DNA from: a virus
Direction: 5' to 3' (one strand)
IMG/VR virus record: IMGVR_UViG_3300037560_000117
Span: 1-59,921 of that record
DNA: 59,921 nucleotides
Shown piece after piece: positions 39,534 to 47,570 of the stretch. The notes beneath the pieces were generated by a model that searched no databases, was not told where the DNA came from, and was given only the letters and a program-made list of their open reading frames with translations. The stretch's first letter is position 1; every line of letters starts with the position of its first letter. The position numbers and the translations under genes are program-made.

Positions 39534-39682
39534 TTTGAATCTTTCGTTATCTGCCTACTAATCATACGTGATATCGAAGACACCTCTTGTTCATGGGTCG
39601 AGTAGGTTCCTGAGGTTGTATCGGAGTTTCTTATATCCGTTATTCTATTTAAGATTCTCTCTGCTAACTTCTCATATTTCAT
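39530..39682 (-). CDS. 50-aa unknown protein
   Basis: ATG at 39682 overlaps the preceding TGA (ATGA), and the TGA overlaps the nuclease GTG (GTGA). Helical and charged: YEKLAERILNRITDIRNSD, HEQEVSSISRMISRQITK. Coupled on both sides, so probably real; unknown role. Confidence 0.68.
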   Translation of the reverse strand: MKYEKLAERILNRITDIRNSDTTSGTYSTHEQEVSSISRMISRQITKDSK

Positions 39683-39972
39683 AGGTTAAAACTCCATCCG
39701 GTCTTTATGAGGCTGGTGATATTAATGATAAAATGCGGGTGAATGGTAAAGTCTGACGAACTTTTAGATCGTGCGACAATCCCCAACTCGACCGCGATAT
39801 CGCGTTGTAGCTGTTGTAGTCTGTGTACTTCCTCAACTAAGTCTTCTTTCGATTTGTTTTTTAGTTGCGCCTTGGACGTCACCTCGTAGGTGTTGGCCCT
39901 CTGTACTGTATTAGGTAAACGAATCCGCTTTTCAGTTTTGGGTAAAGGTGCCCAACCATCGTCGCCTATCAT
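39679..39972 (-). CDS. Unknown protein with coiled-coil
   Basis: 97 aa. KSKEDLVEEVHRLQQLQRDI is a coiled-coil; the end is hydrophobic (HFIINITSLIKTGWSF). Overlaps the CgeB-like gene by 4 nt. No family recognised. Confidence 0.68.
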   Translation of the reverse strand: MIGDDGWAPLPKTEKRIRLPNTVQRANTYEVTSKAQLKNKSKEDLVEEVHRLQQLQRDIAVELGIVARSKSSSDFTIHPHFIINITSLIKTGWSFNL

Positions 39973-40949
39973 GATTTAACCCAACAACCGAATGCGCCTG
40001 TTTCAATTTCACCGGTGTTATCACGAATAGCCCTTAATACCTTCCAGTATTCTTTCACACGCTGTTCGAGTGTGTGGTATATCAGCACCTGTCGTTGACC
40101 ACTGCGAGCTATATACTCACGAAGTCGATCCTCTCTTAAATAAAAGTCGATTTTGGCACACATATCTTCGAATGTATTGTCGTGTGATACCAAGTCATCG
40201 CCTTCCTTGAATACCAAACCAAGGTCGGTGACAGGGTGATTCAGGAAGAATGCGCCACTGCCCATCGCATTGTATATGCGATTGCTGACGACATACGATC
40301 CACAGTTGGTGAATGCGGTGCGTTGTATATTGATCGCGATCTTGCTTTGTGCATACATCTGCGCCATTCGGTAACCACGCACCTCTCGACCACGGCGGAT
40401 AGCGTCACGAGAGAATGTGCAATTATATCGATCCCTTAGCTTATCGAGCCACTCGTTCCGGATGCCATCACACGACCCAATAAAGCACACATCGTAGATC
40501 GGCTTTGTCGGATCGAGTCGTGCGGGCAGATTACCTCGTGGCGAAGAACAGAAGCGATGGTCGAAATACTGAGGCATCCACAGCACTGTGGGAGCTAAGT
40601 GCTTGTATCGCTGTGCGGTTTCCTTAATCGAGAAGATCAGGACATCAGCGACGTTGGCCAGTTTAGTGCGCCACATGTAATCGCGGGTTCTCTCTGTCAT
40701 GTCTGGGTACCACAGGACAAGCTTGGCTCCGGTGTTTTTGATCGCTTGGTAGTACGAGCCGAAGGTTGGCCGTATGGCAAAGCAGAACACCACATCGGGC
40801 TTGTACTCTGCCAGTGCTATCATCGCCTCTTGTGGCTTCGTGCGACTTCCTGTTATCCGCACTTCGAGTCCTTGGCGTTGTGCTTCTCTGCCTAAGTGTG
40901 GTCCGGCGAATCGACCTTGGTGGCCACACGCCCATATTAGCACTTTCAT
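39969..40949 (-). CDS. CgeB-like glycosyltransferase
   Basis: 326 aa. GT-B type pattern of CgeB/Glyco_trans_1_2 proteins: LIWACGHQGRFAGPHLGREA at the start, LVLWYPDMTERTRDYMW, LWMPQYFDHRFC, DVCFIGSCDGIRNEWL, then SNRIYNAMGSGAFFLNHPVT and FKEGDDLVSHDNTFEDMCAK. Would transfer a sugar to an unknown acceptor. One of three glycosyltransferase-like genes here (with 42292-43200 and 52629-53303). Confidence 0.83.
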   Translation of the reverse strand: MKVLIWACGHQGRFAGPHLGREAQRQGLEVRITGSRTKPQEAMIALAEYKPDVVFCFAIRPTFGSYYQAIKNTGAKLVLWYPDMTERTRDYMWRTKLANVADVLIFSIKETAQRYKHLAPTVLWMPQYFDHRFCSSPRGNLPARLDPTKPIYDVCFIGSCDGIRNEWLDKLRDRYNCTFSRDAIRRGREVRGYRMAQMYAQSKIAINIQRTAFTNCGSYVVSNRIYNAMGSGAFFLNHPVTDLGLVFKEGDDLVSHDNTFEDMCAKIDFYLREDRLREYIARSGQRQVLIYHTLEQRVKEYWKVLRAIRDNTGEIETGAFGCWVKS

Positions 40950-40950
40950 T

Positions 40951-41505
40951 CTAGTCCCACCTTTCGGGTGAAATAGTGTCGAATTTGGCTATATTCTCAG
41001 CAGGGGCGTTATTCAGTGCTTTTGCTAAATCTCGAATGGTGCCAATACAGGGGATGTACCCTTGTTTCGCATACTTGAATGCCCGACGTAAACTGTCAAT
41101 CTCGTAACCTGCCTGTATCACATTCACCCCTAAATGTTTCCGTAGTGTGCTAGTGATCGCATTGGTAGTTGTAATGATCGACTTACCGTCCCACGCAAAC
41201 TGACAAAGTGTATAATCAAAACTCTCTATAGTTTTTTCAGCGTTGGCAAATAATGGCCGAAGTATGATCTGCACGGGACTACTATAAAACATAATCATCC
41301 GCGTATTCTGCACTCGTATATTTAGCCCATTCTCCGCTATAAAATTCTCGGCGGATGTAGTATCACGACAAAATACATCGATGTCATTACACAAAGGTTC
41401 ACCGGTAAACCAACGCCGCACAGCACCGCCTGCCACCCAAGTACCTTCGACTAACTTAACTGGCGGCTTAGTTCCTCGCATGTGCATTTCTAATAACTCG
41501 ATCAT
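40951..41505 (-). CDS. Nucleotidyltransferase-fold protein
   Basis: 184 aa. VAGGAVRRWFTGEPLCNDID followed by VFCRD is the pol-beta-type nucleotidyltransferase signature (GG-x-R...DxD-x-F) also seen in tRNA nucleotidyltransferase heads. The following ESFDYTLCQFAWDGKSI gives the third carboxylate position. Phage proteins of this type are usually called nucleotidyltransferase; substrate unknown. It might mend or modify the odd tRNAs of this phage, which is speculative. Confidence 0.8.
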   Translation of the reverse strand: MIELLEMHMRGTKPPVKLVEGTWVAGGAVRRWFTGEPLCNDIDVFCRDTTSAENFIAENGLNIRVQNTRMIMFYSSPVQIILRPLFANAEKTIESFDYTLCQFAWDGKSIITTTNAITSTLRKHLGVNVIQAGYEIDSLRRAFKYAKQGYIPCIGTIRDLAKALNNAPAENIAKFDTISPERWD

Positions 41506-41696
41506 TTGCAGGCCTCTTTCACTTCATCTGTGATGTCTTCGGTTGTGACCGTCTGTTTTGTGACTGTCACATCGAAGACGTCATCTTTCAATCCGGCGTA
41601 CCGCTCTTTGGCAGAGCCAAGGTCCGGACAGCTGTTGCCCGTTGTTGTACTCCCCATATACCTGCCGGTGACATAGTAGGTCGTGGTTGTATTCAT
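41502..41696 (-). CDS. Small Thr-rich protein
   Basis: 64 aa; the ATG at 41696 is coupled to the preceding TGA (ATGA). Thr/Val-rich, beta-like (TTTTYYVTGRYMGSTTTGNS), helical end. Unknown. Confidence 0.65.
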   Translation of the reverse strand: MNTTTTYYVTGRYMGSTTTGNSCPDLGSAKERYAGLKDDVFDVTVTKQTVTTEDITDEVKEACK

Positions 41697-41794
41697 TGTG
41701 GACACTCATGCGCGAACGCCATCAGAAAATAAAACCACCCGATGCCGAATATGACACACCCAATAAGGTAAGCTATAAATTTTTTGTTACTCAT
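41693..41794 (-). CDS. 33-aa membrane peptide
   Basis: ATG at 41794 overlaps the previous TAA; TGA overlaps the next ATG. KFIAYLIGCVIFGIGWFYFL is one transmembrane helix, ending MAFAHECPQ. Confidence 0.65.
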   Translation of the reverse strand: MSNKKFIAYLIGCVIFGIGWFYFLMAFAHECPQ

Positions 41795-42090
41795 ACGACA
41801 CCACAGCAGTACTTGTACTTGTTCACTTTGGTGACGTCGCGGTCGCCTGTGCGCATCTTACCACACGGACACGGCGCATTCCGTCCAATCTTCGGGGCCT
41901 GTCGGCGATAGGTACCGTGTCGGCCACTGTCCCAGATCAGTTTTCCCTGACCCTTGTATTTATTGCCTGTTATAGTGTCGATTAAGTCGCACGCTCTGTC
42001 TTTCATTGCGTGGGCAATTCCCCGCCAACCACCACGTGTGGTGAGTAGTGCCGATAGCCATCTCCAGATTCGGTGTGTGAATGATCTCAA
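41791..42090 (-). CDS. SEC-C motif protein
   Basis: 99 aa from TTG at 42090, chosen because AAAGGAG lies 7 nt upstream and TTGA overlaps the preceding stop. The C-terminus KIGRNAPCPCGKMRTGDRD plus YKYCCG is a SEC-C zinc motif (GRN-x-PCPCGSGKKYK-CC), here with an insert before YCC. The rest is basic helix. SEC-C motifs bind SecB or ribosomal partners; this one may target a host factor. Confidence 0.72.
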   Translation of the reverse strand: MRSFTHRIWRWLSALLTTRGGWRGIAHAMKDRACDLIDTITGNKYKGQGKLIWDSGRHGTYRRQAPKIGRNAPCPCGKMRTGDRDVTKVNKYKYCCGVV

Positions 42091-42305
42091 GACGCGTCTC
42101 CTTTTGTTACATTTTTCCGGTCTTCCGATTCGAATCGGTCGATGTTGGCGAGTGGGAATTGCATGATGCCATTGTTCGACAGTGGCACCTGTAAGCAACC
42201 CTCAGTGAGAACCCAAGACAGGGCGTCGCCTGTGTTCCAATCAGAGCTGGCATTTGCGCCATTACCCTTAAACCACACACGTACCCAGTATCTATTCACG
42301 GCCAT
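42087..42305 (-). CDS. Unknown small beta-rich protein
   Basis: 72 aa; ATG at 42305 after AAGGAGACATACACA. Beta-rich (RYWVRVWFKGNG, DALSWVLTEGCLQVPL). Its stop couples to the SEC-C gene. Unknown. Confidence 0.66.
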   Translation of the reverse strand: MAVNRYWVRVWFKGNGANASSDWNTGDALSWVLTEGCLQVPLSNNGIMQFPLANIDRFESEDRKNVTKGDAS

Positions 42306-43200
42306 TGTGTATGTCTCCTTCTATTACGGATAGCGTACGCTCGATTGTATAATCGAGAGTCGGTACCCAGAGGTTACGATTCTTCCAATACGAGTCATTG
42401 CCCGCACATAATGTCTCTACCTGTGTTTCGTACGGGTTCCACGCCACCGATACTCGGCGAGCGTGTTCTTTGCAAGTCTGCCAACAGACCTGAGGTAGTT
42501 CACACAGTGTGGCGAAGTGCGTCGGCCCGCATTGTGGCCCGACTATCACCTTCGAGTTGCGCATGACATCTGCCAACTCTACAAGCGGTATGTCTCTCAG
42601 ATCGACGGTTCCTGCGATGTGCGCGGACGATTCAGACTTGCCAACGCAAGCGACAGTGTGACCACGGGCGACCATGGAGTTTGCGAAGTCGGTTGCATGT
42701 GTCCTTGGCCAGTTACGAAATCCGGTATCGCACTTGTGGGTGTTTCGCACTATCATCAGTACAGTGAAGCCGAGTTGCATGTTATAACCACTGCCAAGTT
42801 TCCTGAGGTCTTGTCTGAGACTCCAGTGCTCGCCTTGGACGTGCTCGGTTTTCCAACCACCGTGGCCATCCGGTACATTACCACTGCGAGTAGCCCACCA
42901 CCGTGCGGTGTAACGATCACCTCTGACAAAGGTCAGCTCGCCATGGTGATCACCGAAGGTGAAGAGGTCCTCCGCTTTTCGTCGTGGGCCTTTCCTGTTG
43001 TGCCACATGTCGGTTTCTTCGTATAGTGGATCGAAATGCATGATGGTGTGAGCGAAGTCGTCGTAGAGTACGTCATGTCCTGTGCGACAAACAACAATGG
43101 TGCGGTCGAATTGCTTGGCATACCGTCGCAAAAAGCCCTGCCAACAAAACAACTCCCACCCAAATTCACCAATCCACGGTCCTGCTATCACTGTTTTCAT
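42292..43200 (-). CDS. GT9-like glycosyltransferase
   Basis: 302 aa from ATG at 43200 (AACACAC before the start). IGEFGWELFCWQGFLRRYAK at the N-terminus, then GFTVLMIVRNTHKCDTG, VACVGKSESSAHIAGTVDLR and KVIVGPQCGPTHFATLCELP: the last two are typical of heptosyltransferase/GT9 C-terminal nucleotide-sugar sites ('G..GP.H.A.l...P'). Likely a sugar transferase of GT-B fold; acceptor unknown. Confidence 0.75.
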   Translation of the reverse strand: MKTVIAGPWIGEFGWELFCWQGFLRRYAKQFDRTIVVCRTGHDVLYDDFAHTIMHFDPLYEETDMWHNRKGPRRKAEDLFTFGDHHGELTFVRGDRYTARWWATRSGNVPDGHGGWKTEHVQGEHWSLRQDLRKLGSGYNMQLGFTVLMIVRNTHKCDTGFRNWPRTHATDFANSMVARGHTVACVGKSESSAHIAGTVDLRDIPLVELADVMRNSKVIVGPQCGPTHFATLCELPQVCWQTCKEHARRVSVAWNPYETQVETLCAGNDSYWKNRNLWVPTLDYTIERTLSVIEGDIHNGRE

Positions 43201-43227
43201 GTGTGTTCTATTTCTCTTTTGTTTTAC

Positions 43228-43253
43228 AAGTCCGAAGCGATTAAACTTCGGAC
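43228..43253 (-). terminator. Hairpin after ssDNA-binding candidate gene
   Basis: Perfect 9-bp stem AGTCCGAAG/CTTCGGACT with 8-nt loop, followed by TTGTAAAAC on the minus strand. Lies between the 43277 stop and the 43200 start; probable weak terminator. Confidence 0.55.
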
Positions 43254-43276
43254 TGTGTAATTTGACCGGTGTTAAT

Positions 43277-43963
43277 CTAACTTTTAGTGGCTTGGCTAGC
43301 ACTACCTTTAGGGGCACTGCCCGTAGCACCGTTCACACCGACTGCTTCTTGTAGCTCGTCCTCGGTAACAGTGCGTGCGATCCACTTATTAGCATCGCGG
43401 TATTGGTACGCGGCGAATTCAGTCTCCACGCGCTCTTTGATTCCGGCCTGTAGGCACACAGCATCTTTGGCCGCTATCGCGAGTTCGGCATTGAGATATC
43501 TGCCCTTTTTTATACCGGTAACAAGTATGTCTTTCTTATTGAAGTCATCAATTCCCCATTCCATCACCATACCGAAAAGTTTCTTATAATCGGCGGCATA
43601 AAAACTCCACAGTTGGAATTCGTATTCGATGTTAGCGGGTTTTTTGTTTCCGACTGATCCCTTTTTGTCGGTGTCATACACCAGCACTGGGACCATCCAC
43701 ATTAGTTGCGGTTCTTTGCCGAGAAGTTCCATATCCAGACCTTCGTTCTCTAATATCAACACGCCATTGACATCTTTATATTCTGTGAACGAACGAATGA
43801 AACCGAGTTCTTTTACGTACTGAACGTGCGCCCGCACAGGGTCACCCATCAGTTTAATGCGTCTAGTTTTGCCGTCCTCCGGTTTGAAAAAGGAACGATC
43901 ATTGATTCCGAGATTCTTCGGGTCAGCCCATGTGTTTTCGGCTGTTGTACCATTTTTAGTCAC
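43277..43963 (-). CDS. Probable ssDNA-binding protein
   Basis: 228 aa from GTG at 43963 (GGAGTCACACA). The opening (FFKPEDGKTRRIKLMGDPVRAHV) and EYEFQLWSFYAADYKKLFG resemble phage single-strand-binding OB-fold proteins that begin 'f....gk.rlRiL..pv..h', and the Ala/Gly/Ser-rich flexible C-terminus fits. It lies near replication genes and has its own flanking hairpin, as expected for an abundant protein. Assignment is tentative. Confidence 0.6.
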   Translation of the reverse strand: MTKNGTTAENTWADPKNLGINDRSFFKPEDGKTRRIKLMGDPVRAHVQYVKELGFIRSFTEYKDVNGVLILENEGLDMELLGKEPQLMWMVPVLVYDTDKKGSVGNKKPANIEYEFQLWSFYAADYKKLFGMVMEWGIDDFNKKDILVTGIKKGRYLNAELAIAAKDAVCLQAGIKERVETEFAAYQYRDANKWIARTVTEDELQEAVGVNGATGSAPKGSASQATKS

Positions 43964-44132
43964 TGTGTGACTCCTTGTTTATTGTTTTTGTTTACTGCTG
44001 TTTGTCTATCACGCTTCGCGCTATTGCGCCATTGTTTAGTAGATGTTGCACCACCCCCAATCGCGGGTTCTTCTTAACACTTCACCGTGCGTAGGGTATC
44101 AACCTGAGCACGTCCTACACGGCTTTTCCTGA

Positions 44133-44732
44133 TTACATGCCCTCTTTTATATGATCTACTGCCCTGTTGACATCCGAGACTTTCCACCCAACAACAACAG
44201 CGATACCCTCTACAGAACGTGTGTCCATCATCGCACGTATCGTCTTGAGGTCTTTCTTTGCTTTTGCTTCCTGTTTCTCTGATGTCCGGTATCCATTAAG
44301 CACTTCACGAAAACTTACCATCCGTGGTTCGGCGGGAGTGGGGATATGCCCCTGTTGAATTTTGAGATACTTCGACTCACACGCCACTACAGTACGAGAG
44401 AGAGCATCGGAGATCGCGAGCGGACTTTCACCAATCTTGACGGCTTGTACTAACGTATCGATTTCTTGTTGTGTCCAGTCTGTCTGTCGTAACAGGAAGT
44501 CGTTTTTTGATACCACTGTTCGGCGAAATCCTGTCGGGTGTATTTTTCCGTGTGCGGATGCTATTGTCGCGGCAGGAATTTTCCAAAGTCGGCTTAGAGT
44601 ATTCCAGTCTCGTTTTTTGCATAAATCCGGCTCAAGATCAAATAAGCGAATCCAAGCGGCGTGTGTTGTATGACCTTGACGCGGGCAGTTAACCCTGCTT
44701 TTTTTAACGGTGGGTGCGGCGAGTATTGTCAT
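44133..44732 (-). CDS. SANT/Myb-like DNA-binding protein
   Basis: 199 aa. TDWTQQEIDTLVQAVKIGES followed by AISDALSRTVVACESKYLKI matches a SANT/Myb-like helix-turn-helix (W...E...L......G.....IA..L.RT...c..k...). The N-terminal DWNTLSRLWKIPAATIASAHGK could be a second HTH, and VEGIAVVVGWKVSDVNRAVD a third. Probably a regulator or DNA-binding structural protein; target unknown. Confidence 0.7.
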   Translation of the reverse strand: MTILAAPTVKKSRVNCPRQGHTTHAAWIRLFDLEPDLCKKRDWNTLSRLWKIPAATIASAHGKIHPTGFRRTVVSKNDFLLRQTDWTQQEIDTLVQAVKIGESPLAISDALSRTVVACESKYLKIQQGHIPTPAEPRMVSFREVLNGYRTSEKQEAKAKKDLKTIRAMMDTRSVEGIAVVVGWKVSDVNRAVDHIKEGM

Positions 44733-44770
44733 TTTAACTTTTTCTATTCGGTTGTTTATCGGTTCGAGGT

Positions 44771-44799
44771 AAAAAAGCGGGCCGGTTATCAGCCCGCTT
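44771..44799 (-). terminator. Rho-independent terminator after basic protein gene
   Basis: Stem AAGCGGGC/GCCCGCTT, 9-nt loop, followed on the minus strand by six T residues. A strong intrinsic terminator between 44832 and 44732. Confidence 0.82.
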
Positions 44800-44831
44800 G
44801 GATTGACTAGATCAGACGGATCAAATTAAGA

Positions 44832-45242
44832 CTACTTAGAGGCTCTGCCTTTGGCCTTGCTTCTTCTAGTGGTCTTAGTTGCTGTCTTTCTTGTTTTGGC
44901 CTTTGCCTTGGTCTTCGTCTTGGCTTTTCCGGTGCCCTTGTTGGCAGGGGCGATGCCGGTTTTTATGCCCTTATTCCAAGGCGCAATACCAGTCTTTACG
45001 CCCTTGTTCCAAGGCACGATACCGGTCTTTACGCCTGCATTCCACGGCTTACGGCCTTTGTTAGCCTTGGATAGCTTCGCCTTGTGTTCAGCCGACAGAG
45101 GTTTTCCGGTTGTCGTCTTGGTCTTCGCTTTGGCGTTGACCCTTGTTTTCGCGGTTGTCTTCTTCGCGGCTTTTCTGGTTGTCTTCTTCGCGACCTTTTT
45201 GGCGGTCTTCTTCTTGGCGTTTGTTTTTGCGGTTGCGTTCAT
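44832..45242 (-). CDS. H1-like basic protein with NUMOD3-type repeats
   Basis: 136 aa, about half Lys, Ala and Thr. Flanks are histone H1/Hc1-like (AKKVAKKTTRKAAKK, KAKTKTKAKAKTRK). The centre holds LSAEHKAKLSKANKGRKPWN, the NUMOD3 opening of homing nucleases, then three copies of (P/A)WNKGxKTGI. So a DNA-binding NUMOD3 array without nuclease is framed by polycationic tails. It is followed by a strong terminator, consistent with high expression. Likely a genome-binding or packaging protein. Confidence 0.78.
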   Translation of the reverse strand: MNATAKTNAKKKTAKKVAKKTTRKAAKKTTAKTRVNAKAKTKTTTGKPLSAEHKAKLSKANKGRKPWNAGVKTGIVPWNKGVKTGIAPWNKGIKTGIAPANKGTGKAKTKTKAKAKTRKTATKTTRRSKAKGRASK

Positions 45243-45277
45243 GTTACGGTCTCCATTTAAGTTAAGTGGTGTGTTAA

Positions 45278-45745
45278 TTATCTACAAATACAGCCCAGAT
45301 GCGTCTTACCAGTTTGCATTTTTCGTACATCATCGACAAAAGCCCGTGGTGATTTACGTTGAGTGCGTTCGCATCTTGAGCAACTATGGCACGTCAGAGG
45401 ATGAATATGGTGTGTACGACATTCACACTCCCAAAAATCGATCTGTGTTACTTGACCATTACGTGCGGCCAATACTCCGATCTCGCCATTCTCTTTAGCC
45501 TTTTCATTTTCATACGGCACGACGTGTTTTCGATAAAACTCAGAGGCCGCACAAGTCAAACAACCCATCAGGGCGTTAGCCATAAAATAACGACGTGTCT
45601 TGGTCCACAGGGTCAGGACTAGTACAGTGATGATGTAGTTAAGAAAACCGATTACTTCATTCGATTCCTTTTGCACCAATATTACTGCCAATTGATGTAA
45701 CGCCGGATCGACTTCGGCGCGTTGTTCGGGTGTGATATACGGCAT
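45278..45745 (-). CDS. DUF6899-like protein with Cys-rich extension
   Basis: 155 aa. MPYITPEQRAEVDPALHQLA, EVIGFLNYIITVLV, ALMGCLTCAASEFYRKHV and PYENEKAKENGEIG follow a phage family (DUF6899, 'MPYi....R..lD...') seen in many tailed phages. The C-terminal ~50 residues add CECRTHHIHPLTCHSCSRC, a possible zinc site. Function unknown. Confidence 0.78.
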   Translation of the reverse strand: MPYITPEQRAEVDPALHQLAVILVQKESNEVIGFLNYIITVLVLTLWTKTRRYFMANALMGCLTCAASEFYRKHVVPYENEKAKENGEIGVLAARNGQVTQIDFWECECRTHHIHPLTCHSCSRCERTQRKSPRAFVDDVRKMQTGKTHLGCICR

Positions 45746-45963
45746 CAGTTAATACCTCTTTCGAAATAAGGGACAGCCTGATTAATTCGCTCTTGCAAAC
45801 CAGAACGAAATTGTCTCATAATTTCTTTCCCTATACAGGGCCACCAGCAACTTAGGCCGTGCTTAAATTCCCTGTGCGGGTTTGACTTAGCCAGTTTGAT
45901 AGCAGTCACATACTGGCCGATTGTAACTGCCTTACCAATGGCAGGTAGATTGATCAGTCTCAT
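45745..45963 (-). CDS. Small conserved phage protein, unknown
   Basis: 72 aa. TIGQYVTAIKLAKSNPHREF followed by KHGLSCWWPCIGKEIMRQF is a pattern I recall in phage hypothetical proteins ('T.g.Y...v..a..np...fk.gl..WwP.tg.ei'). Coupled to both neighbours by single-base overlaps. Function unknown. Confidence 0.72.
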   Translation of the reverse strand: MRLINLPAIGKAVTIGQYVTAIKLAKSNPHREFKHGLSCWWPCIGKEIMRQFRSGLQERINQAVPYFERGIN

Positions 45964-46307
45964 TAGCTAATTTCTCCCTCGAATGTGACCTTCTTCGGGG
46001 TGACATACTCCTGCCAATCACAGTCACGACAACAATTAAACCCGCTCAATAGGCCGAAATCGGCGAAGCGGCCAACGTCCACCGATAAACAATCGGGGCA
46101 GGCTCCATCGTCGCGGAGGGGTCGGTGTTTACGGACAATCAACTTTCTTTCCTGTGCCTCTTGCGATTCTTGCGCCTCTTGTTCGGCGTGTTGTTCATCG
46201 GTCATGTGATTCCAACAACAATATCCAGTCCCGTTAAGGTAGGCACCATCGTTGTCGTGATCGAGATCGACGTAATGGTCGCCTGTGTGACAATATTCAA
46301 CAGGCAT
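45963..46307 (-). CDS. Zinc-ribbon protein
   Basis: 114 aa. N-terminal HTGDHYVDLDHDNDGA and CCWNH; acidic Gln/Glu-rich helix (HAEQEAQESQEAQERK); C-terminal CPDCLSVDVGRFADFGLLSG and CCRDCDW, a treble-clef-like Cys set. Unknown role. Confidence 0.7.
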   Translation of the reverse strand: MPVEYCHTGDHYVDLDHDNDGAYLNGTGYCCWNHMTDEQHAEQEAQESQEAQERKLIVRKHRPLRDDGACPDCLSVDVGRFADFGLLSGFNCCRDCDWQEYVTPKKVTFEGEIS

Positions 46308-46309
46308 AA

Positions 46310-46495
46310 TTATCCCCGCCTTTCATGGTTGTAGCGATAGTACGGTAGGTCCTGCCAATCAGGGCCCTTGCGTATGCTGTCGGCAACCGGCACATCACGG
46401 CCATCGTCGGACGGATAATCCATTATCGGATTTTTTTCACACGCGGCAAGACTCAATAGAATTGCCATTGTAATAAGGATTGCGATTCTTTTCAT
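46310..46495 (-). CDS. Small lipoprotein
   Basis: 61 aa. Signal MKRIAILITMAILLSLAAC with lipobox LAAC, so Cys19 would be lipidated. Short mature part with Asp/Tyr. May be an Rz1-like spanin or exclusion lipoprotein, but it is far from the lysis genes. Leader has GGAACAGAAAATG. Confidence 0.78.
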   Translation of the reverse strand: MKRIAILITMAILLSLAACEKNPIMDYPSDDGRDVPVADSIRKGPDWQDLPYYRYNHERRG

Positions 46496-46567
46496 TTTCT
46501 GTTCCTTCCGTTTCTTCCGTTTCTTTTGTTGGTTTCGTTTCTACAATATCGGTATATTATGTCTTAA

Positions 46568-47557
46568 TTAGGACGGGCCAGTACAATCACCAAAAGCACC
46601 GACCGGCTGAGCCCAGTCACCTTCAACGATAATCGGTTGTGTGTATTCTAATGAAGTGGCCGCTATAATATTTTCATCTGTCATTGATTCGTATGCTGTG
46701 CCGTTGGCGATTTGTTCCATCACAGCCTTAGTCCGATGGATGGTCTTACCAAATGCAGATTCGTAATTAGCAATTTTCGTCACCTTATCCGGTGAAATTT
46801 TGAAAGTCGATGCCCATTGGTTTGCATTGCCGAAAATACAAGTCATACAAGATAGCCGCCCCCAGCCTAAACGGTAAGCCGGATGCGGGTTGATCTTCCA
46901 GCTTTTCATAATACCCCATATCCGCGATTCGGTCCACTTGTGAACCGGTCGCCATTGATGTACTACACGATTAAGATTACCGCCTTCGCGATTGCAGGCA
47001 TGCGGTTCAAATGTCTCGTACTTGGCTCTGGCTGATGATTCCTCTGCACGTTCACCAGAAATAAACAAAGTACGGTTACTTAAAAAACGCTTTTGGTTGT
47101 TGATGGCAATACGGCCAACATCGATCTTCAAATAGGCCGAACACCAGCGAACCGACAACGAAGCCGATGTCTGTGGAAATATTTTGCGAGTCGATAGTTT
47201 ACCTCTGATACCACCGGCTTGCTGTACTGTACCGTCAGGACATTCAAATTTCACAGGCGCGGTTAGTGAGTTTTCTCTGTTCATCTCGCCCTCGAAACCG
47301 CCCACTTTCCAGCTGAAATAGATTTTGATTCCCATAGCGTCAGCAAACTTTCTACAATAGTCCCTTGTGCAAGACCAGTCCATCAACGTCGAACCCTCCC
47401 GACCATCGATATCGTGATGCCACAGTTCTATCCGATCTCTGCTGATTCCCCTATCTAGTAAATGAAGCACACAGGCCACGGAGTCTTTACCGCCAGAGAA
47501 GGCAACAATGTAGATGTTGTAATTGTACAAATCAAAAGTCCTACTTTGCTTGTTCAT
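46568..47557 (-). CDS. PAPS reductase-like ATP pyrophosphatase
   Basis: 329 aa. PP-loop IYIVAFSGGKDSVACVLHLL at the N-terminus, IELWHHDIDGREGS, later SVRWCSAYLKID and LFISGERAEESSARAKYE, and WGRLSCMTCIFGN with Cys pair. This matches the phosphoadenosine phosphosulfate reductase/DndC-like family common in phages. Such enzymes adenylate and transfer sulfur. Possible uses are tRNA thiolation or DNA modification; nothing else of a phosphorothioation system was found. Confidence 0.85.
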   Translation of the reverse strand: MNKQSRTFDLYNYNIYIVAFSGGKDSVACVLHLLDRGISRDRIELWHHDIDGREGSTLMDWSCTRDYCRKFADAMGIKIYFSWKVGGFEGEMNRENSLTAPVKFECPDGTVQQAGGIRGKLSTRKIFPQTSASLSVRWCSAYLKIDVGRIAINNQKRFLSNRTLFISGERAEESSARAKYETFEPHACNREGGNLNRVVHQWRPVHKWTESRIWGIMKSWKINPHPAYRLGWGRLSCMTCIFGNANQWASTFKISPDKVTKIANYESAFGKTIHRTKAVMEQIANGTAYESMTDENIIAATSLEYTQPIIVEGDWAQPVGAFGDCTGPS

Positions 47558-47570
47558 CTCCTACCTCTTT

